A stretch of DNA of 64,000 bases from Proteiniphilum sp. (lineage in GTDB: Bacteria; Bacteroidota; Bacteroidia; Bacteroidales; Dysgonomonadaceae): NCBI GenBank assembly GCA_016839025.1, contig JADLKK010000003.1:1-64000 (forward strand), read 5' to 3'. The notes beneath the pieces are model-generated. The model was not told where the DNA came from and searched no databases. It worked only from the letters and a program-made list of their open reading frames with translations. Both the position numbers and the translations under genes were made by a program. Numbering within the stretch: the first letter of the stretch is position 1; each line of letters starts with the position of its first letter. Below are positions 1 to 8,201 of the stretch, piece by piece.

Positions 1-34
1 GGGTAAGTGTTTCAGGAGGGGAGCAGGGTGTAGG

Positions 35-2077
35 TTAGAATTTGTAGCTTGCCCCCCCTGACAGCCAGAAACCGGGCTGGGGAACGTTGCCGATATCGAC
101 GTGGGTGCTGTTGAAAAGGTTGTTGGCCTGCATGAAAAAATTGACTTTCCCTAACTGGTAGACCGCTTTCAGGTCGAGGATCGAGTAGGGATTATAGTTT
201 ACCTGCTCACCTGCTTTCCCATCGCTGTAAAGGATATAACTGCCTGCCCTGTCCTGCCAGCGAAAGTGCCAGGAGAGGGAGAGATCGCCTCTCAGCCGGT
301 GCTGCAGTCCTGCCGTGAATTTATGCCGGAGATGATTGAGCGTGTAGTTGGAAATCAATGCATCTTCCACCCTCTCCTGCTGCAGGAAGAGATAGCCGGC
401 ATTGAGTGAGGTGAAGGGTTGATCGGATCCGAACCACTGTTGCAGATCCAGCTGAAGATTTGCCTCGATTCCCTTTTTGTGGATGCGTGTATGGTTCACC
501 GATTCCCACATTGCTTCGGGTGATGGCTTCACCCAGTCGATCATATTCCGTCCCCTCATGTGGAACGCAGCAAGGTTTCCCTGCAGCAAGCGGTGGGTGT
601 AGCGGATGCCCGTTTCCCATGCTTCTGATTCCTCAGCCTTCAGGTTGCTGTTGCCGATATGGGTGGCAGTGGTGTAGTAGAGGTCGGTAAAGGTGGGCAT
701 CCGGGTTGCCCGGTTCCAGGATGCGTAGAATGTGAGGCTCCTTGTAGCCCGTAACGATGCATTGAGGGCAGGATAGAACCCAAACTGATCAGTCAATGCC
801 GTAGAATGATGCAACAGCCCCCCCAGTGAGAAGGTGAAGCGATGAAAAATGAAATGATGCTCCAGGTAATAGCTGATGCTGCTCCGGTTATCCGACTTTG
901 TGTATTTCCCGATGTGCTCTTCCATGGGTTTGCCCAATACGCTGCTCAGGATGCCTTCGTTGCGAAATTCGCCGCCGAACCCTGTGAGCCCCCATGTAGA
1001 TGCATATTGCATCTGCAGGTTCATACCGAAGAGATCGCTGCGGTGGTAGTTGTGGTCACTGTACCAGGAGGGAGGATTGGGTGTGCCGTTGCGGATTAGT
1101 TGAAACTCGTCGTAGTGTCGGCTCCAGTAGATGTGGGGAGACATTTTCAGTTTTCCCGTTGTCTCTCCCCTGAGCGAGAGGAAATAGCTCCTGGTATCAT
1201 CGAACTGGTCAGGGTAGGCCGCACTGTAGAAGGTATTGGCTCCATATGCTTTGTCATTCATTCCTGCCTGTAGCTCCAGATGTGTGTCGTTGATGTTGAA
1301 GCGACTCTGCCAGAGCAGGTTGAGCAGTTGGTAGTCGCTGTTCCGAATATAACCGTCAGATCGTTTGGATCCGGCAGAAAGTGTGTGGAGCTGGTTCTTG
1401 GATCGCAAGGCTCCCCGCACCTCTGCCCCGAAGAGCCCGTGCATACCCCCTTCCAGCTTGGCGGTTGCGCCGGAAACATGATCTTTTTTGGTGATGATAT
1501 TGATCCCCCCGGAGAAGGCTCCGGCACCATGGATCAGCGATGAAGGGCCTTGTACGATCTCGATTCGTTCAATATCGGATAGGTTGACCGGGATGTCGAA
1601 GCTGTAATGACCGGTTTGGGGGTTGGTGAGGTTCACACCGTTGAGGAGAATGGCTGTCTGATCGAATGATCCGCCACGAAGGGAGATATCCGCCTGTACG
1701 CCGTGCGGTCCGCGTTGCTGGATATCTGCTCCAGCCGTATAGTGCAATAGATCTTCAATACTGCGGACAGGCGCCCGCTCAATCTCGCCGGCTGGGATAA
1801 CGGTTACCAGCCTGGCAGCCAGGTTGAGGGGTAGTGCTGCCTTTGAGGCGGTGACCACCACTTCATCCAGTTCGGTGGGCGGAATGGTGTCACCGGATCT
1901 CTCCAGACGGACCACTTCTCCCGGGTTAGCCAGTGCCGCATGGGCACAGATCAGTGTGCTGCCACCCAGTACGCCGATGGTGACAGCCTTTTGCAGGCTG
2001 TTAAAGACACTGTACGACTTGCGGGCAAAGCGCCGGAAGCGAAACGGTGTCAACCTGTTTTGTGTTTGTCTCTTCAT
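35..2077 (-). CDS. TonB-dependent outer-membrane receptor
   Basis: This 680-residue protein is a ligand-gated outer-membrane transporter driven by TonB/ExbBD. Visible parts: a basic N-terminus and hydrophobic signal segment (about 30-51), a TonB-box-like stretch ELDEVVVTAS (69-78), a plug domain (about 85-200) with the typical LRGGSFDQTAILLNGV and GAGAFSGGINIITKK patterns, then a long beta-barrel region ending in a terminal Phe, as outer-membrane barrels do. There is no SusC-type N-terminal extension and no SusD gene beside it, so glycan uptake is unlikely. Size and plug resemble BtuB or siderophore receptors, but the ligand cannot be read from the sequence. No cobalamin riboswitch or Fur box is apparent in the short upstream gap. 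It lies 38 bp after rsmD and has its own -7 promoter element. Confidence 0.93.
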   Translation of the reverse strand: MKRQTQNRLTPFRFRRFARKSYSVFNSLQKAVTIGVLGGSTLICAHAALANPGEVVRLERSGDTIPPTELDEVVVTASKAALPLNLAARLVTVIPAGEIERAPVRSIEDLLHYTAGADIQQRGPHGVQADISLRGGSFDQTAILLNGVNLTNPQTGHYSFDIPVNLSDIERIEIVQGPSSLIHGAGAFSGGINIITKKDHVSGATAKLEGGMHGLFGAEVRGALRSKNQLHTLSAGSKRSDGYIRNSDYQLLNLLWQSRFNINDTHLELQAGMNDKAYGANTFYSAAYPDQFDDTRSYFLSLRGETTGKLKMSPHIYWSRHYDEFQLIRNGTPNPPSWYSDHNYHRSDLFGMNLQMQYASTWGLTGFGGEFRNEGILSSVLGKPMEEHIGKYTKSDNRSSISYYLEHHFIFHRFTFSLGGLLHHSTALTDQFGFYPALNASLRATRSLTFYASWNRATRMPTFTDLYYTTATHIGNSNLKAEESEAWETGIRYTHRLLQGNLAAFHMRGRNMIDWVKPSPEAMWESVNHTRIHKKGIEANLQLDLQQWFGSDQPFTSLNAGYLFLQQERVEDALISNYTLNHLRHKFTAGLQHRLRGDLSLSWHFRWQDRAGSYILYSDGKAGEQVNYNPYSILDLKAVYQLGKVNFFMQANNLFNSTHVDIGNVPQPGFWLSGGASYKF

Positions 2078-2103
2078 TGATGGAAATTTTAAAAATTACC
2101 TGC

Positions 2104-2111
2104 CAAAGATA
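2104..2111 (-). promoter_or_regulatory. -7 promoter element for the TonB receptor gene
   Basis: The minus strand reads TATCTTTG, a perfect match to the Bacteroidetes -7 consensus TAnnTTTG, 26 bp before the receptor start codon. No clear TTTG -33 box is seen. Its position suggests the receptor can be transcribed separately from rsmD. Confidence 0.55.
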
Positions 2112-2115
2112 CAAA

Positions 2116-2649
2116 CTAAAAGGTGAAAATGGAAAAATGAACATTTCCGTATCGTCGGAGTTCGTTGAAATGTGGCAGCTGTGAGAAATCATACCTGCTG
2201 GAATGCTCCATGACGAATATGCCGCCCTCTTTCACAAGCTGCCTGGAGATAATGAGTTCAGGAATCTTCTCCAGATCGCGCAAGTCATAGGGGGGATCGG
2301 CAAAAATCAGATCAAACTGTTGTGTGGCATGTTGCAGGTATTTGAAGGCATCACCTTTCAGTGGAAAAAGCTCCTTGGCACCCAATTGATCCTGTGTTTT
2401 GCAGATGAAGTTGTAATGGAGCTGGTTTATCTCTACTCCCACCACATAGGATGCCCCACGTGAGATCAGCTCGAAGGCGATGCTGCCGGTGCCGGAGAAA
2501 AGATCCAGCGCCGTAAGATCCTCCCACTCCAAGAGGTTATTGAGCACATTGAACAGCCCCTCTTTTGCAAAATCAGTGGTGGGACGTGCGTTGAGGTTTG
2601 CTGGTACCTGAATACGCCTTGACTTGTATTTGCCGCTGATTATCCGCAT
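2116..2649 (-). CDS. rsmD: 16S rRNA (guanine(966)-N(2))-methyltransferase RsmD
   Basis: RsmD methylates G966 of 16S rRNA in the assembling 30S subunit using S-adenosylmethionine. The 177-residue protein starts MRIISGKYKSRRI, the family signature. It has the SAM-binding motif DLFSGTGS (49-56) and the catalytic DPPYD motif (118-122) of N-directed methyltransferases. An in-frame ATG ten codons upstream is possible, but family homology begins at the start used here. The start overlaps the 3' end of the DUF3822 gene by 10 bp, which points to translational coupling in one operon. Confidence 0.93.
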   Translation of the reverse strand: MRIISGKYKSRRIQVPANLNARPTTDFAKEGLFNVLNNLLEWEDLTALDLFSGTGSIAFELISRGASYVVGVEINQLHYNFICKTQDQLGAKELFPLKGDAFKYLQHATQQFDLIFADPPYDLRDLEKIPELIISRQLVKEGGIFVMEHSSRYDFSQLPHFNELRRYGNVHFSIFTF

Positions 2650-3455
2650 AGTGTTGCAAGGGTATCGGTGGGTAAACATTGCAAGAGCTCTTTTTCTACC
2701 ATCACCCGTGGATGGAGTGCTACCCTCTCCACCTTCCGTATCAGTCTCTGCAAGATCTCCACGGATGCATTGTGCGATGTGACATCGCCCGAGAGAAAGA
2801 AGCTGTCGGCCGACTGGTCGAGTTGCAGCTTATCCCACAGGCTGACAATGAAAAAGGTCGTGTCGTGAACGTTCACTGCAGGAAAGGTATTGACGGCGAG
2901 AAGCCTCTCACCGGAGAAACAGATGAGGGTGACACTCTGGTCATGGAAATCGGCAAAACAGCTTTTGCGTTCCGGATCCTTATCGTAAGCATGGAAGAGC
3001 CGTAGCAGTGATCCTGTATGGTGTCGGAAGCAGGGATTCCACAGGTTGCGCGCAAGGAAGGCATGTAGCTCCCCGTTCAGTTCAAAGAGGATGTGACAGG
3101 CTCCCTCCTGCACTGAGTCAACCAGTACCGAACCATCCGGTTGGTGAAAGTTGAACTGGAAAAGATCCCTCACTCTCTTTCTGTCGTAATAGGCATCCGG
3201 CACCAGTGTGTAGCGGGGAGAGACAACCGTAACCGATGTCTTCCTGAAAGGCTGACTGAAGAAACCCAAGTCGAAGATCACTTTTTTGATTTGGTCATTC
3301 GGAGAAAGCCTGTTCCCGAGAGATGTTCCCTGATGGTGAAAAACAGAAGGATCTGTATCGCTATAGATACAAAAAGAAAATCCATCCGGCGCAAGCCGAA
3401 TGGATAAACTGTATTCCTCCGAATGAGCCAAATCAATATTTTCCGGTAGAAACAT
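2640..3455 (-). CDS. DUF3822 family protein
   Basis: This 271-residue protein matches by eye the DUF3822 family, conserved in Bacteroidetes and placed next to rsmD. Family members are thought to have an actin-like ATPase fold, but no biochemical role is known to me. The sequence is soluble with no signal peptide. It starts with an acidic segment followed by SLSIRLAPDGFSFCIY, the recognisable N-terminal beta pattern. It overlaps rsmD by 10 bp and follows the membrane-protein gene upstream by 26 bp, so the three genes are probably co-transcribed. A link to rRNA modification or ribosome assembly is inferred only from position. Confidence 0.75.
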   Translation of the reverse strand: MFLPENIDLAHSEEYSLSIRLAPDGFSFCIYSDTDPSVFHHQGTSLGNRLSPNDQIKKVIFDLGFFSQPFRKTSVTVVSPRYTLVPDAYYDRKRVRDLFQFNFHQPDGSVLVDSVQEGACHILFELNGELHAFLARNLWNPCFRHHTGSLLRLFHAYDKDPERKSCFADFHDQSVTLICFSGERLLAVNTFPAVNVHDTTFFIVSLWDKLQLDQSADSFFLSGDVTSHNASVEILQRLIRKVERVALHPRVMVEKELLQCLPTDTLATLCG

Positions 3456-3481
3456 GGGAATGGTTGCACAGGCGAATTGGG

Positions 3482-4186
3482 TTATTCCCAGTTACCTGCA
3501 TTGTTGTTGGCTATTTCCAGTGATCCCACCTGCATACCGGGATATTTGTTGCCCGGACGGTCCAGCACCTCCTGGATCTTCTGCTCGAGCAGTTTCTGGT
3601 CGAGATCTCCCAGATAGGTACGGTAGTGGGTCTTTGCTTCAAATACCTGGATGGGATATCCGGACGCAGTGATCAGAGAATCCACCCCCATCTCGAACTG
3701 AGCACCGTTGCCAAAGGGAACATAGCCCAAAGAGTCAATGCTGAAACGGGTTCTGTTGGGGTAAAGCACTTCTACCGCGGACGAGAAGATTGAATCTCTC
3801 ACCAACTGAGGCGCATTTTTCTGTTCGTCCCACAATCCGGCTGCTTTGATGGCTGCTACATTTCCCTTGCGGATGATCTCCATAGCTTTTTCTTCGGTCA
3901 TCCCTGCCTCCAGCTGAGCTTCAGTAAGGTCTCCCTCTTTGATCAGTGTGGCAATCTTTCCATCTTTTACAAATTGGGTCAGCGTGTCAAAACTGGCAGT
4001 ATAGGAGCCGGTCTGGCCACGCAGGGCAACCTGGGCTGTACGGATGTCAATCAGACGCTGGATAACGGCTTTGTCCCGTCTGGCAACCTCTGCATTGAAG
4101 TCAATCGGACCCTGGATGCTTTTCCAGCAAATGTAAGCTAAAAGAACAATGGCTAATGCTAGAAGCACTCTCATTACAACTTTCAT
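3482..4186 (-). CDS. Pseudopilin-like single-pass membrane protein, function unknown
   Basis: This 234-residue protein has one N-terminal transmembrane helix (about 5-20). A charged helix follows at 30-55 (ARRDKAVIQRLIDIRTAQVA), then the segment GSYTASFDTLTQFVKDGKI. A hydrophobic N-terminal helix running into an amphipathic helix, then a Gly-Tyr-x-x-Ser-x-x-x-Leu turn, is the layout of type II/IV pseudopilins such as GspG. No prepilin peptidase site (G-FTxxE) precedes the helix and no secretion or pilus genes are nearby, so the likeness may be structural only. The C-terminal half has alternating beta-strand-like segments and ends NNNAGNWE. It is first in a run with the DUF3822 gene and rsmD. 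A conserved Bacteroidales hypothetical protein is the safest label. Confidence 0.7.
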   Translation of the reverse strand: MKVVMRVLLALAIVLLAYICWKSIQGPIDFNAEVARRDKAVIQRLIDIRTAQVALRGQTGSYTASFDTLTQFVKDGKIATLIKEGDLTEAQLEAGMTEEKAMEIIRKGNVAAIKAAGLWDEQKNAPQLVRDSIFSSAVEVLYPNRTRFSIDSLGYVPFGNGAQFEMGVDSLITASGYPIQVFEAKTHYRTYLGDLDQKLLEQKIQEVLDRPGNKYPGMQVGSLEIANNNAGNWE

Positions 4187-4243
4187 GGACTTTTCTTTTT
4201 AATATTTATACTGTTTATTGTTTGATTTCCTGATTTTAGAGTA

Positions 4244-4251
4244 CAAATGTA
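4244..4251 (-). promoter_or_regulatory. -7 promoter element for the 3482-4186 gene
   Basis: The minus strand reads TACATTTG (consensus TAnnTTTG), giving a leader of about 50 nt before the start codon. It would drive the pseudopilin-like gene, the DUF3822 gene and rsmD. Confidence 0.55.
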
Positions 4252-4301
4252 GAAAAAGAATAAGAATTGTGCTATTTTTACGGGAAAAATTACCAAAAAA
4301 A

Positions 4302-5729
4302 ATGATCAATCGTTTCTTTCTTGAGAAAATCAGCGACAATTTCCCTTTTTCTTTTACTGAAGACCAGTTGACGGCATTGGAGCGAATTTCTGATTTTCTT
4401 TTTTCGGGAACAGATGATCAGATTTTCTTACTGACAGGATATGCCGGAACAGGGAAATCATCCCTGATCGGGAGCCTGGTGAGGACACTTTCCCTATTCG
4501 GTCAGAAAACCGTGCTGTTGGCTCCTACCGGCCGTGCAGCAAAGGTGTTTTCCACCTACGCTGCTCATCCAGCATTCACCATCCACAAAAAAATTTACAG
4601 GCAGGAGCGTTTTGGAGAGGGAGCTCTCCACTTCACCCTGAGTGAAAACCTGCACAGCCATACCCTTTTCATTGTGGACGAGGCTTCGATGATCCACAAT
4701 GAGTCGCCCGATCACTCCCTCTTCGGTACGGGTCGTCTCCTGGACGACCTGGTAGAATATGTTTACGGTGCTACTAACTGCCGTCTGTTGTTGATTGGAG
4801 ACAGTGCACAGCTCCCCCCGGTGAAGCAGGCTGTGAGCCCTGCGCTTGACCGGGATGTGCTGCGCTCCTATTCCCTGCAGGTGATGGAGGCCACTCTTAC
4901 GGGAATTGTTCGTCAGGCGGAGAGCTCCGGTATCCTTTTCAACGCTACGATGCTGCGCAATGCCCTGCAACTGAAGGCAACTGATCAGTATCCCCGGCTC
5001 AGGATGGATGGATTCCCTGATGTGCAGCGCATCACCGGCCTGGAGCTGATTGATGAGATCGGGGAAGCTTACCGGCGCGATGGGGTGGAGGAGACCATCG
5101 TCATTTCGCGTTCCAACAAAAGAGTAAACGCGTATAACAATGGGATCCGGAGCAGGGTGCTCTACCGTGAGGAGGAGCTTTCGGCCGGTGACATCCTGAT
5201 GATCACCAAAAATAATTATTTCTGGGCCGCAGGTTACGATCATCTCGACTTCCTGGCCAACGGTGAGTTTGTGGAGGTGGTCCGGGTAAGAGGAGAGGAG
5301 GAGATGTATGGCTTTCGTTTCTGCAACGTGCTTCTCTTTCACCCGGATTATGGGATTGAGTTTGAGGCTAAAATCCTGCTCGACGTGCTTCATGCCGAGG
5401 CACCCGGCCTCACGCGTGAACAGCATGACCTGCTTTTCACCGCAGTCATGGAGGATTATGCGGATATCACCCAGAAGCGGAGGAGATATCGCAAGGTGAA
5501 GGAAAATCCCTATTTCAATGCCCTGCAGGTGAAGTATGGCTATGCCGTTACCTGCCACAAGGCTCAGGGAGGAGAGTGGAAGAACGTCATTCTTGATCTG
5601 GGATTTATTCAGGAATCCTATATGGGCGATAACTTTTATCGCTGGCTTTATACCTCCATCACACGCAGCTCCCGGAAGCTTTATCTCGTGAATTTACCCG
5701 ACGATTTTGTGGAGCTTCCCAAAATATAA
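4302..5729 (+). CDS. RecD/Pif1-like ATP-dependent DNA helicase
   Basis: This 475-residue superfamily-1 helicase resembles RecD2/Dda enzymes but lacks the long N-terminal region of RecD2. Walker A is GYAGTGKSS (46-54), then APTGRAA (75-81), the Walker B/motif II sequence VDEAS (125-129), a motif III-like LLLIGDSAQLPPV, and the C-terminal UvrD-like motifs CHKAQGGEW (418-426) and LYTSITRSS (449-457). No RecB or RecC gene is nearby, so it probably acts alone in DNA repair or replication restart. An open frame extends 28 codons upstream, but the added residues are not family-like, and ATG 4302 gives the normal start MINRFFLEK. It is transcribed divergently from the gene at 3482-4186. Confidence 0.88.
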   Translation: MINRFFLEKISDNFPFSFTEDQLTALERISDFLFSGTDDQIFLLTGYAGTGKSSLIGSLVRTLSLFGQKTVLLAPTGRAAKVFSTYAAHPAFTIHKKIYRQERFGEGALHFTLSENLHSHTLFIVDEASMIHNESPDHSLFGTGRLLDDLVEYVYGATNCRLLLIGDSAQLPPVKQAVSPALDRDVLRSYSLQVMEATLTGIVRQAESSGILFNATMLRNALQLKATDQYPRLRMDGFPDVQRITGLELIDEIGEAYRRDGVEETIVISRSNKRVNAYNNGIRSRVLYREEELSAGDILMITKNNYFWAAGYDHLDFLANGEFVEVVRVRGEEEMYGFRFCNVLLFHPDYGIEFEAKILLDVLHAEAPGLTREQHDLLFTAVMEDYADITQKRRRYRKVKENPYFNALQVKYGYAVTCHKAQGGEWKNVILDLGFIQESYMGDNFYRWLYTSITRSSRKLYLVNLPDDFVELPKI

Positions 5730-5738
5730 CTACATTTG
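5705..5738 (+). promoter_or_regulatory. Bacteroidetes promoter (TTTTG-N21-TACATTTG)
   Basis: A -33 box TTTTG (5705-5709) and a -7 box TACATTTG (5731-5738) are separated by 21 bp, close to the consensus spacing. The promoter overlaps the 3' end of the helicase gene. It predicts a transcript start near 5745, which rules out an upstream start at 5736 for the next gene. Confidence 0.6.
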
Positions 5739-5810
5739 CAGGTGAGAAACGGCGGGGAGAGTCGGATGGGATACAATATCCACTGGTCTGCTGCCGGAAA
5801 AGCTATTGGT

Positions 5811-6503
5811 ATGAAGGATAACAGAAAAGAGTACCTGGATCGGTTGCTGCGTGAATTGCGGCTGCTGGAAGAAAAAGTGGATGCTGCCCGGGAGAATGAA
5901 ACCCTTTCCTTCTCCTTTTTCAACGACGCGTTCGACAGGATGCAGCATATTTCCCGCTTGTTGCAGCAGCTCCAGTCGATACAGATTGAAGAGATGAAGG
6001 GGCAAATGGAACGGCTGGTAGCAATCTTATCTGAAAAGTCAGAACCTGTGCTCATTGCAAGACCTCAGTCCGGAAAAAACGAAGCAGAACAGCCAAATGA
6101 GGTGATACAACAGAATGTGGAAGAGCGGTCAATGGATCGGGTAATGCTGCCAGGATACAAGAATCCGCGTCCCTCTGAACCGTCACCAGTTGAACCGCCT
6201 TACTCTCCGCCTGTTATGCGTGAAAGGGAGGAGAAGCCGGGAACACCTTCCCTGAATGATGTGATTCAGACTCCCCCCTCACTTCTCGACCTGAAGAGGG
6301 GGATCAGTCTGAATGACCGCTTCCTGTTTCAACGGGAGTTGTTTCACAATAACCGGGAGGAGATGAACAACATAATGATCTCCCTGAATGCCTTTGAACG
6401 TTATGAAAAGGCAGAAGATTATCTGAAAGAAACGATGGAATGGAATTTCGATGAACCGGTAGTGCAGGATTTCCTGAGAATTATCAGAAAAGGATTTGCA
6501 TAA
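5811..6503 (+). CDS. Conserved hypothetical protein with helical N-terminus and conserved C-terminal block
   Basis: I do not recognise a named family. From ATG 5811 the protein has 230 residues. The N-terminal third is strongly helical and likely coiled coil (heptad-like RELRLLEEKV and SRLLQQLQSIQIEE). The middle (about 75-150) is rich in Pro, Glu and Ser and looks disordered. The C-terminal block (about 150-230) is ordered, starts near LLDLKRGISLNDRFLFQREL, and recalls a conserved domain of Bacteroidales hypothetical proteins. There is no signal peptide or membrane segment. An ATG at 5766 is also possible. It overlaps an upstream in-frame start of rsmI by a few bases, so co-expression is likely. 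Confidence 0.75.
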   Translation: MKDNRKEYLDRLLRELRLLEEKVDAARENETLSFSFFNDAFDRMQHISRLLQQLQSIQIEEMKGQMERLVAILSEKSEPVLIARPQSGKNEAEQPNEVIQQNVEERSMDRVMLPGYKNPRPSEPSPVEPPYSPPVMREREEKPGTPSLNDVIQTPPSLLDLKRGISLNDRFLFQRELFHNNREEMNNIMISLNAFERYEKAEDYLKETMEWNFDEPVVQDFLRIIRKGFA

Positions 6504-6519
6504 CCAATCAGCCGTAACG

Positions 6520-7188
6520 ATGGGCAAGCTCTATATCGTTCCTACTCCGGTGGGCAACCTGGAAGATATCACCATCCGTGCACTCAACCTGCTCAAGGGG
6601 TGTGATCTGATCCTTGCGGAGGATACCCGCACCAGCGGTTTCCTGTTGAAACATTACGAGATCGGAACGCCGATGCAGTCGCATCATAAGTTTAATGAGC
6701 ACCGGACGGTGGCACACCTGGTGGATCGACTCAGGGCGGGTGAACAGATCGCCCTGGTCTCCGATGCCGGTACTCCTTCCATCTCCGATCCCGGATTTCT
6801 GCTCGTCAGGGCATGTGTGGAGGCAGGTGTGGGTGTAGAGTGTCTGCCGGGTGCCACCGCATTTGTACCGGCTCTGGTGGAGTCGGGGTTGCCCAGTGAT
6901 CGCTTCTGCTTCGAAGGATTTCTTCCGCAGAAGAAGGGGCGACAGACCCGGCTCCGGCAATTGACCGAAGAGCATCGTACCATGATCTTTTATGAGTCAC
7001 CCTACAGGGTGGTAAAGACGCTTGCCCAACTGGCAGAATATTTGGGAGGTGACCGGCTGGCATCGGTATCGAGAGAAATTTCCAAGCTCTATGCTGAAAC
7101 GGTGAGAGGTACATTGGAGAGTCTGATCTCCCGTTTCACCGAACAGGAGCCGAGAGGGGAATTTGTGATCGTGGTAGCTGGTAAGTAA
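6520..7188 (+). CDS. rsmI: 16S rRNA (cytidine(1402)-2'-O)-methyltransferase RsmI
   Basis: RsmI methylates the 2'-OH of C1402 in the 16S rRNA decoding centre. The 222-residue protein starts MGKLYIVPTPVGNLEDITIRAL, the hallmark of the family. It carries ILAEDTRTSGFLLKH, the Gly-rich VSDAGTPSISDPG loop that binds S-adenosylmethionine, and the LPGATAFVPALVESGLP motif. It belongs to the tetrapyrrole methylase fold. It lacks the C-terminal extension of some proteobacterial homologues but is otherwise complete. An in-frame ATG eight codons upstream is less likely because homology begins at MGKLYIVP. Confidence 0.95.
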   Translation: MGKLYIVPTPVGNLEDITIRALNLLKGCDLILAEDTRTSGFLLKHYEIGTPMQSHHKFNEHRTVAHLVDRLRAGEQIALVSDAGTPSISDPGFLLVRACVEAGVGVECLPGATAFVPALVESGLPSDRFCFEGFLPQKKGRQTRLRQLTEEHRTMIFYESPYRVVKTLAQLAEYLGGDRLASVSREISKLYAETVRGTLESLISRFTEQEPRGEFVIVVAGK

Positions 7189-7249
7189 ATTGGGTAAGCA
7201 AACTATTGTTGGGATGAAATTGTTTAACGAGAAGGAAAAATTGAATGTT

Positions 7250-8107
7250 ATGAAGAAGAACTGGATTTTATTATTGGTCTCGGGGCTTTTCATTGTCTCG
7301 TGTACAAACGTGAAGGATTCGAAGGAGTACAAAGAGCTCCAAGCCCAACGCGATTCTCTTCTGATGCGCTCTGCCGGTGCCGAGTCGGAGGCTGCCGAGA
7401 TGATGGCAGTGATCAGTGAGGTGGAAGCCAATTTTGTCCGGATCAGGGAGGCGGAGAAGTATATCGCTACCCAGTCGGCTCAGGGAGGAGAGATGACACA
7501 GGATACCAGACAGCGGGTTCAGGAGAACTTTCAGATGATCAATGAGATCCTTCAGCGCAATAAGGCACAACTGGAACAGCTCAACAGGAAGCAGAGTGCG
7601 GGAAGCAAGGAGATTGCCTCGCTGAAGAACACCATCAACCGCCTCAATGCGGAGATGCGTGAAAGCAGCAGCAGGCTGGCTGAGCTGCAGGCGGAACTGG
7701 CGCGTAAGGATGAGCAGATTGCCCTGCTTGCTGAAGATATTACGGCACTGGCACAGGAAGCTGAACAGCAGTCAGTCACCATACGGGAGCAGGACAAATC
7801 GTTGCACACCGCCTATTATGTGTTTGGCACAGCCAGCGAATTGAAAGAGCAGAAAATCCTTTCGGGTGGTTTCCTGCAACAGACGCGTGTGTTGCAGGAT
7901 ACTTTCAACAAGGAATATTTCCTGAAAATTGACATCCGTGAGGTGACGCAGATACCCCTCTATGCCCCTAAGGGAAAATTGTGGTCCACCCATCCGGAAG
8001 GAACCTATCAGTTCGTGAAGGGTGACGACGGTAACCTCACTTTTCTGATTACCGATACACAACGCTTCTGGAGCCTCACCAAGTACCTGATTGTGGAAGT
8101 GAACTGA
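7250..8107 (+). CDS. Coiled-coil lipoprotein, function unknown
   Basis: The start at 7250 gives MKKNWILLLVSGLFIVSC with the lipobox ending at Cys18, so this 285-residue protein is predicted to be lipid-anchored. Residues about 25-205 form a long, highly charged coiled coil (for example LNAEMRESSSRLAELQAELA). The last 80 residues form a globular domain starting near SLHTAYYVFGTASELKEQKIL. Homologues of this layout are common in Bacteroidales as envelope proteins of unknown role. The open frame reaches upstream to 7190, but those residues do not fit a signal peptide. A strong terminator-like hairpin follows about 57 bp after the stop. Confidence 0.8.
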   Translation: MKKNWILLLVSGLFIVSCTNVKDSKEYKELQAQRDSLLMRSAGAESEAAEMMAVISEVEANFVRIREAEKYIATQSAQGGEMTQDTRQRVQENFQMINEILQRNKAQLEQLNRKQSAGSKEIASLKNTINRLNAEMRESSSRLAELQAELARKDEQIALLAEDITALAQEAEQQSVTIREQDKSLHTAYYVFGTASELKEQKILSGGFLQQTRVLQDTFNKEYFLKIDIREVTQIPLYAPKGKLWSTHPEGTYQFVKGDDGNLTFLITDTQRFWSLTKYLIVEVN

Positions 8108-8163
8108 TCTCGAGGAGATCTCTGCTTGCTGTTCAGGAACAGTATCACATTGTAATTCCGTTG

Positions 8164-8195
8164 CGGAGTGATCTCAGATCACTCCGTGACTTTTT
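8164..8195 (+). terminator. Rho-independent terminator after the lipoprotein gene
   Basis: A 9-bp perfect stem CGGAGTGAT/ATCACTCCG (8164-8186) with a 5-nt loop is followed by TGAC and five T residues. It ends only 6 bp before the next start codon, so it could also act as an attenuator in that gene's leader. Confidence 0.7.
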
Positions 8196-8201
8196 ACCGT
8201 T

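Noticed and set aside
2078-2115. Cobalamin riboswitch before the TonB receptor
   Set aside because: The gap is 38 bp, far too short for the element, and no B12-box is visible.
4494-5558. Long antisense open frame (354 codons) opposite the helicase gene
   Set aside because: It is fully inside a well-supported helicase gene, has no recognisable domain and no promoter. High-GC third positions of the real gene keep the frame open.
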